A stretch of 64,000 nucleotides of DNA from contig JAFMSR010000005.1 of assembly GCA_022818135.1 (NCBI GenBank), forward strand, positions 28,521,865 to 28,585,864, read 5' to 3'. The position numbers were made by a program, and so were the translations under genes. The notes beneath the pieces were generated by a model. That model searched no databases. It was not told the origin of the DNA and worked only from the letters and a program-made list of their open reading frames with translations. This document shows positions 61,376 to 64,000 of this stretch, piece by piece. Within the stretch, counting starts at the first letter, position 1. Each line of letters begins with the position of its first letter. Source of the stretch: Saxidomus purpurata (lineage: Eukaryota > Mollusca > Bivalvia > Venerida > Veneridae).

Positions 61376-62240
61376 TTCATTTCTATCTCATTCCATGTTC
61401 AAAAGTGGATTCTGATAAAACTGCTAATCATATTTCCAGTAATAATGAGTTGCAGGAACTTAATCATGCAATCGACGTAGAATGATTAACTATAGATTAA
61501 TAGAATTTAGCTTATATATACTTTGCCATGTTTATACATGAACACGCGTGCAAGTTTATTTGTTACATACATGTATTCATATTATGTAATATGTTCAGTA
61601 GACCTTTTTCACGAGGAGCATGGAATTACGAATTTCTAACGTCAGTCAGTGATTTGCATAATTTTTCCGTTCATAATTCATGATCCGATATGATGTCACA
61701 TTTTCTTATATATTCCGTAAATGATCTGTGATTTGTAAATGTTTTTCCCAAATATGTCTGTCGGTGATACTTGATTTTCGTAGAAATAAATGATTATGGA
61801 TAAGGGCAAAAGTCACGAATCCTGGATATGGCCCCATGTTTTAACGAACTTTCAAAATAAAAATTCTGACATTTTTGTATTGTTATATTGACAAGCAACC
61901 TTTACTCGTTTACTAGCAAGTTAAAGTAAAAAATTCGGACTATTTTCTGAGTAGTAATTGTACATCTAAGAACCCAATGTTTACTGAAAATTTGGTATTT
62001 TGACACAAATTTGTGCATTTGGACACGATTTTGATATGGTCCGCATGTTCTGACCAAAACGAAAATTCGTTGATATAATAAAGAATGAAAACGGTATACA
62101 AAAAGTGTAAATTCATCGTGGTCAGAGAATGCGGACCTAGTGAAATATTTGCTTCAAAGAGACCTCTCCCATACTTTGTAGGTCCATATTTGGACTATTT
62201 TCCGTCAATACTTCATTAATAAACACATTTTATAGGCTGT
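61376..62240. other. 3' flank of the TRIM-like gene with an inverted repeat
   Basis: A possible poly(A) signal AATAAA lies at about 61786. GGTCCGCATGTTCTGACCA (62038..62056) and TGGTCAGAGAATGCGGACC (62119..62137) form an inverted pair with 17 of 19 matches and a ~62-base loop. Confidence 0.55.
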
Positions 62241-62241
62241 T

Positions 62242-62478
62242 TTATCCTTTTTTACGTTCAAACAAAACGTCTTTCAAATCTTTAGTTTGTTTCACGCAAT
62301 CAATTACTCTTTTCGATCTTTGATCAGCATCTTTAGCTTCGTCTCTCCACCATTTTTGTAAACACGAAGCGTCTGTGGCAACTGTCAACAAATCGATACT
62401 TTTTCGGTAAAATGTAGCTTCCTGGTCCACGGAGATTGTAACAGATCGCAGGGTAAATATTTCATTTATTCTTTGCAT
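62242..62478 (-). CDS. Unknown small coding sequence or terminal exon, 78 codons
   Basis: The frame runs from ATG 62478 to TAA 62242. It has coding-like composition: balanced charged residues, a WW pair (LQKWWRDEAKDADQRSKR) and mixed synonymous codons, unlike the biased chance frames around it. On the minus strand CTCTATACAG lies six bases before the ATG and could be a splice acceptor, which would make this the last exon of a gene extending to higher coordinates. There is no signal peptide or membrane segment and I recognise no domain. It lies tail to tail with the TRIM-like gene. Confidence 0.4.
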   Translation of the reverse strand: MQRINEIFTLRSVTISVDQEATFYRKSIDLLTVATDASCLQKWWRDEAKDADQRSKRVIDCVKQTKDLKDVLFERKKG

Positions 62479-62802
62479 GATTACTGTATAGAGATATAAA
62501 ATCTACATTCTTGTTTATAAGTAGAATCTTGCATGTAGAGTCTACAGTACTGTATTGTAGTACTTGATCAAGTCTATATCCTTCGCTCAATTTATTATGC
62601 ATACTCAATATGACTCTACTGTTTTGTTTTTTTCATTAAAAACATTTTTAAACAGTTATGACCAATTCAAACAGTTATGACCAATTCAATTTAGATCTAG
62701 ATATAAATATTGAAAGGAAAACGACAGACGCTACATTCGGATTGATGTAAAAATAGAATGGGTATATCAATAAGCTACGACACATACAACACGAAGTTCG
62801 CA

Positions 62803-62870
62803 GTGGTGCAATGGTAGCGTCAGCGATTCATAAACTAACGTTCGCGAGTTCGAAACCCGACAGTTCCTTT
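62803..62870 (+). repeat. tRNA-Met-like SINE head or tRNA pseudogene
   Basis: GCAGTGGTGCAATGGTAGCG (A-box-like), CAT in the anticodon position and GCGAGTTCGAAACCCG (B-box-like) are in order. The anticodon and acceptor stems do not pair well, so it is not a working tRNA. Confidence 0.5.
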
Positions 62871-62879
62871 TGATTTTTT

Positions 62880-64000
62880 TTTTCTTTTCAAAATGATTAA
62901 GTCTGTTGAACAATCACCTGCTTTTATATTCTTAACGTTATTCAACCTTTTATTTTCAATAAAACTCTTTTTGGGTAGACAATTCTGTACTTTAAAAAAT
63001 CATGAATTTAAAATCTGAAAATACTACCAGTATGGTAGTTTCGTGTTATAATGCCTGATTGTTTTTAGAGATTAATAACTATGGCACTACTGCACAGCTG
63101 TAGTGGGCAGCTTCAAACAAGTGTCTTGGGCAACGAGAAAAAAAGATACAATACACGCGCTACTTCTTTCACTTTTATTCCTGGCGTAGAATAACATACA
63201 ATAGCGGTTATCTGAAAGTCAAACATTCACACTCTCAGTAAAACATAAACTACAAAAAGATACGCATACAACTGCATACGTACATACAAGTATTAACACA
63301 AACAACATAATAAATCTTAACAAGGAATTGCGGGAATCCTGCAGCTAGTTATGTAAAATATTTCATTACTTAATAAAAATACAGATGTATTTACCTTAAC
63401 AGTAAAAGGTGTAATTGTTTCAGAACAAAATTATTTGAACAAAAATAATTCCTCCGAACAAAGCAATAAAACAAAAAATGAACTTACTGAACAATGCTAT
63501 CTGTGCCCAAAACGTATTGAAATTGAAATATACAAAAATCGTGTGGCTTGACGAATTCTCAAAATCAACTGCGCTCTGGCAAGGCGGCAAAATTTGCATT
63601 TGCATGTAATTATTATTTCTAGGGACAGTTTTGACCAACCAAAATGCAGAAAGCGCTCTGTAACGGATAAATTCAAAGTTTCATTTTCTAAATATGGGAG
63701 GCACTCATCTCTTGTGACCCTAAAGCTTTGGCATGAAACAGACCGCTGTAAACTAACACTGTGCCGGACAGGTGGACATGATATATGGCCATCAAAAAGT
63801 AGTGAACCCCGTTAATTGGAACCTGCACAAACATTCGGAGTCTGCAACACCGGCCCTCAATGAACCTTTTACATAAGTTCATTCATATATTTTAAGGGAA
63901 GACGAAGAATATAATACTCATTTTATAATAATCAACAACATTCAAAACCTCCCAGAAGGGTGAGACATACTAATCTAGATTTATAATACATGTACATTTA
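62880..64000. other. Right end of the window, no gene recognised
   Basis: It contains GTCTTGGGCAACGAG, a possible SINE scrap, at about 63122. Upstream exons of the 62242..62478 frame, if they exist, would lie here or beyond; none was identified. Confidence 0.35.

Overview
The window is a piece of an AT-rich animal nuclear genome, most likely a bivalve mollusc. It has short exons separated by long introns with GT/AG borders. It is dense in dispersed repeats of a type I recognise from bivalve genomes: elements that open with ACAAGAGCTGT, carry internal ~140-180 bp tandem units and end near a subterminal inverted repeat (oyster 'pearl'/Helitron-like organisation), plus several tRNA-headed SINEs and small DNA transposons. 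There is no prokaryotic, organellar or viral signature. The species cannot be named from the sequence.

Four things look like genuine coding sequence. (1) On the minus strand at 9828..4216 are the first four exons of an acid sphingomyelinase-like phosphodiesterase (SMPDL3 family). All three exon junctions are phase-consistent. The gene runs off the left edge. (2) On the minus strand at 48766..26281 are three phase-0 exons of a LIM-domain plus coiled-coil protein that best resembles hillarin/KY/LTD-1. It has a 19 kb first coding intron, and its 3' part (expected transglutaminase-like domain) is not visible before a gap of exactly 500 N (24760..25259). (3) On the plus strand at 60305..61375 is an intronless 356-residue RING/B-box (TRIM-like) protein with no recognisable C-terminal ligand domain. 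(4) On the minus strand at 62478..62242 is a small coding-looking terminal exon or gene that I do not recognise.

Layout: 1-3.6 kb is a nest of transposons (TTAA-type MITEs broken by a pearl-like element and by an hAT-like MITE with an 8-bp target duplication). 4.2-9.8 kb is the SMPDL3 gene. 9.8-24.76 kb is non-coding, with repeat arrays, a MITE inserted in a SINE and a LINE remnant. 24.76-25.26 kb is the assembly gap. 26.3-48.8 kb is the LIM gene, whose large intron holds about 2.6 tandem copies of a 5.7-5.9 kb unit. Each unit carries a minisatellite, an opposed pair of tRNA-Ser-like SINEs and (in two of them) a pearl-like element. 46.5-53.2 kb is a cluster of five different minisatellites around the first LIM exon. 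53.2-60.3 kb holds transposon remnants and foldback sequences. 60.3-64 kb holds the TRIM-like gene and the unknown exon.

No operon-like or defence-like system is present, and the protein genes have no visible functional link to each other. The most unusual structures are architectural: the intronic tandem duplication, a minisatellite in the LIM gene that repeats copies of its own 5' splice donor, the 21-bp array that stays open as an acidic heptad repeat, and the clean nested transposon insertions.
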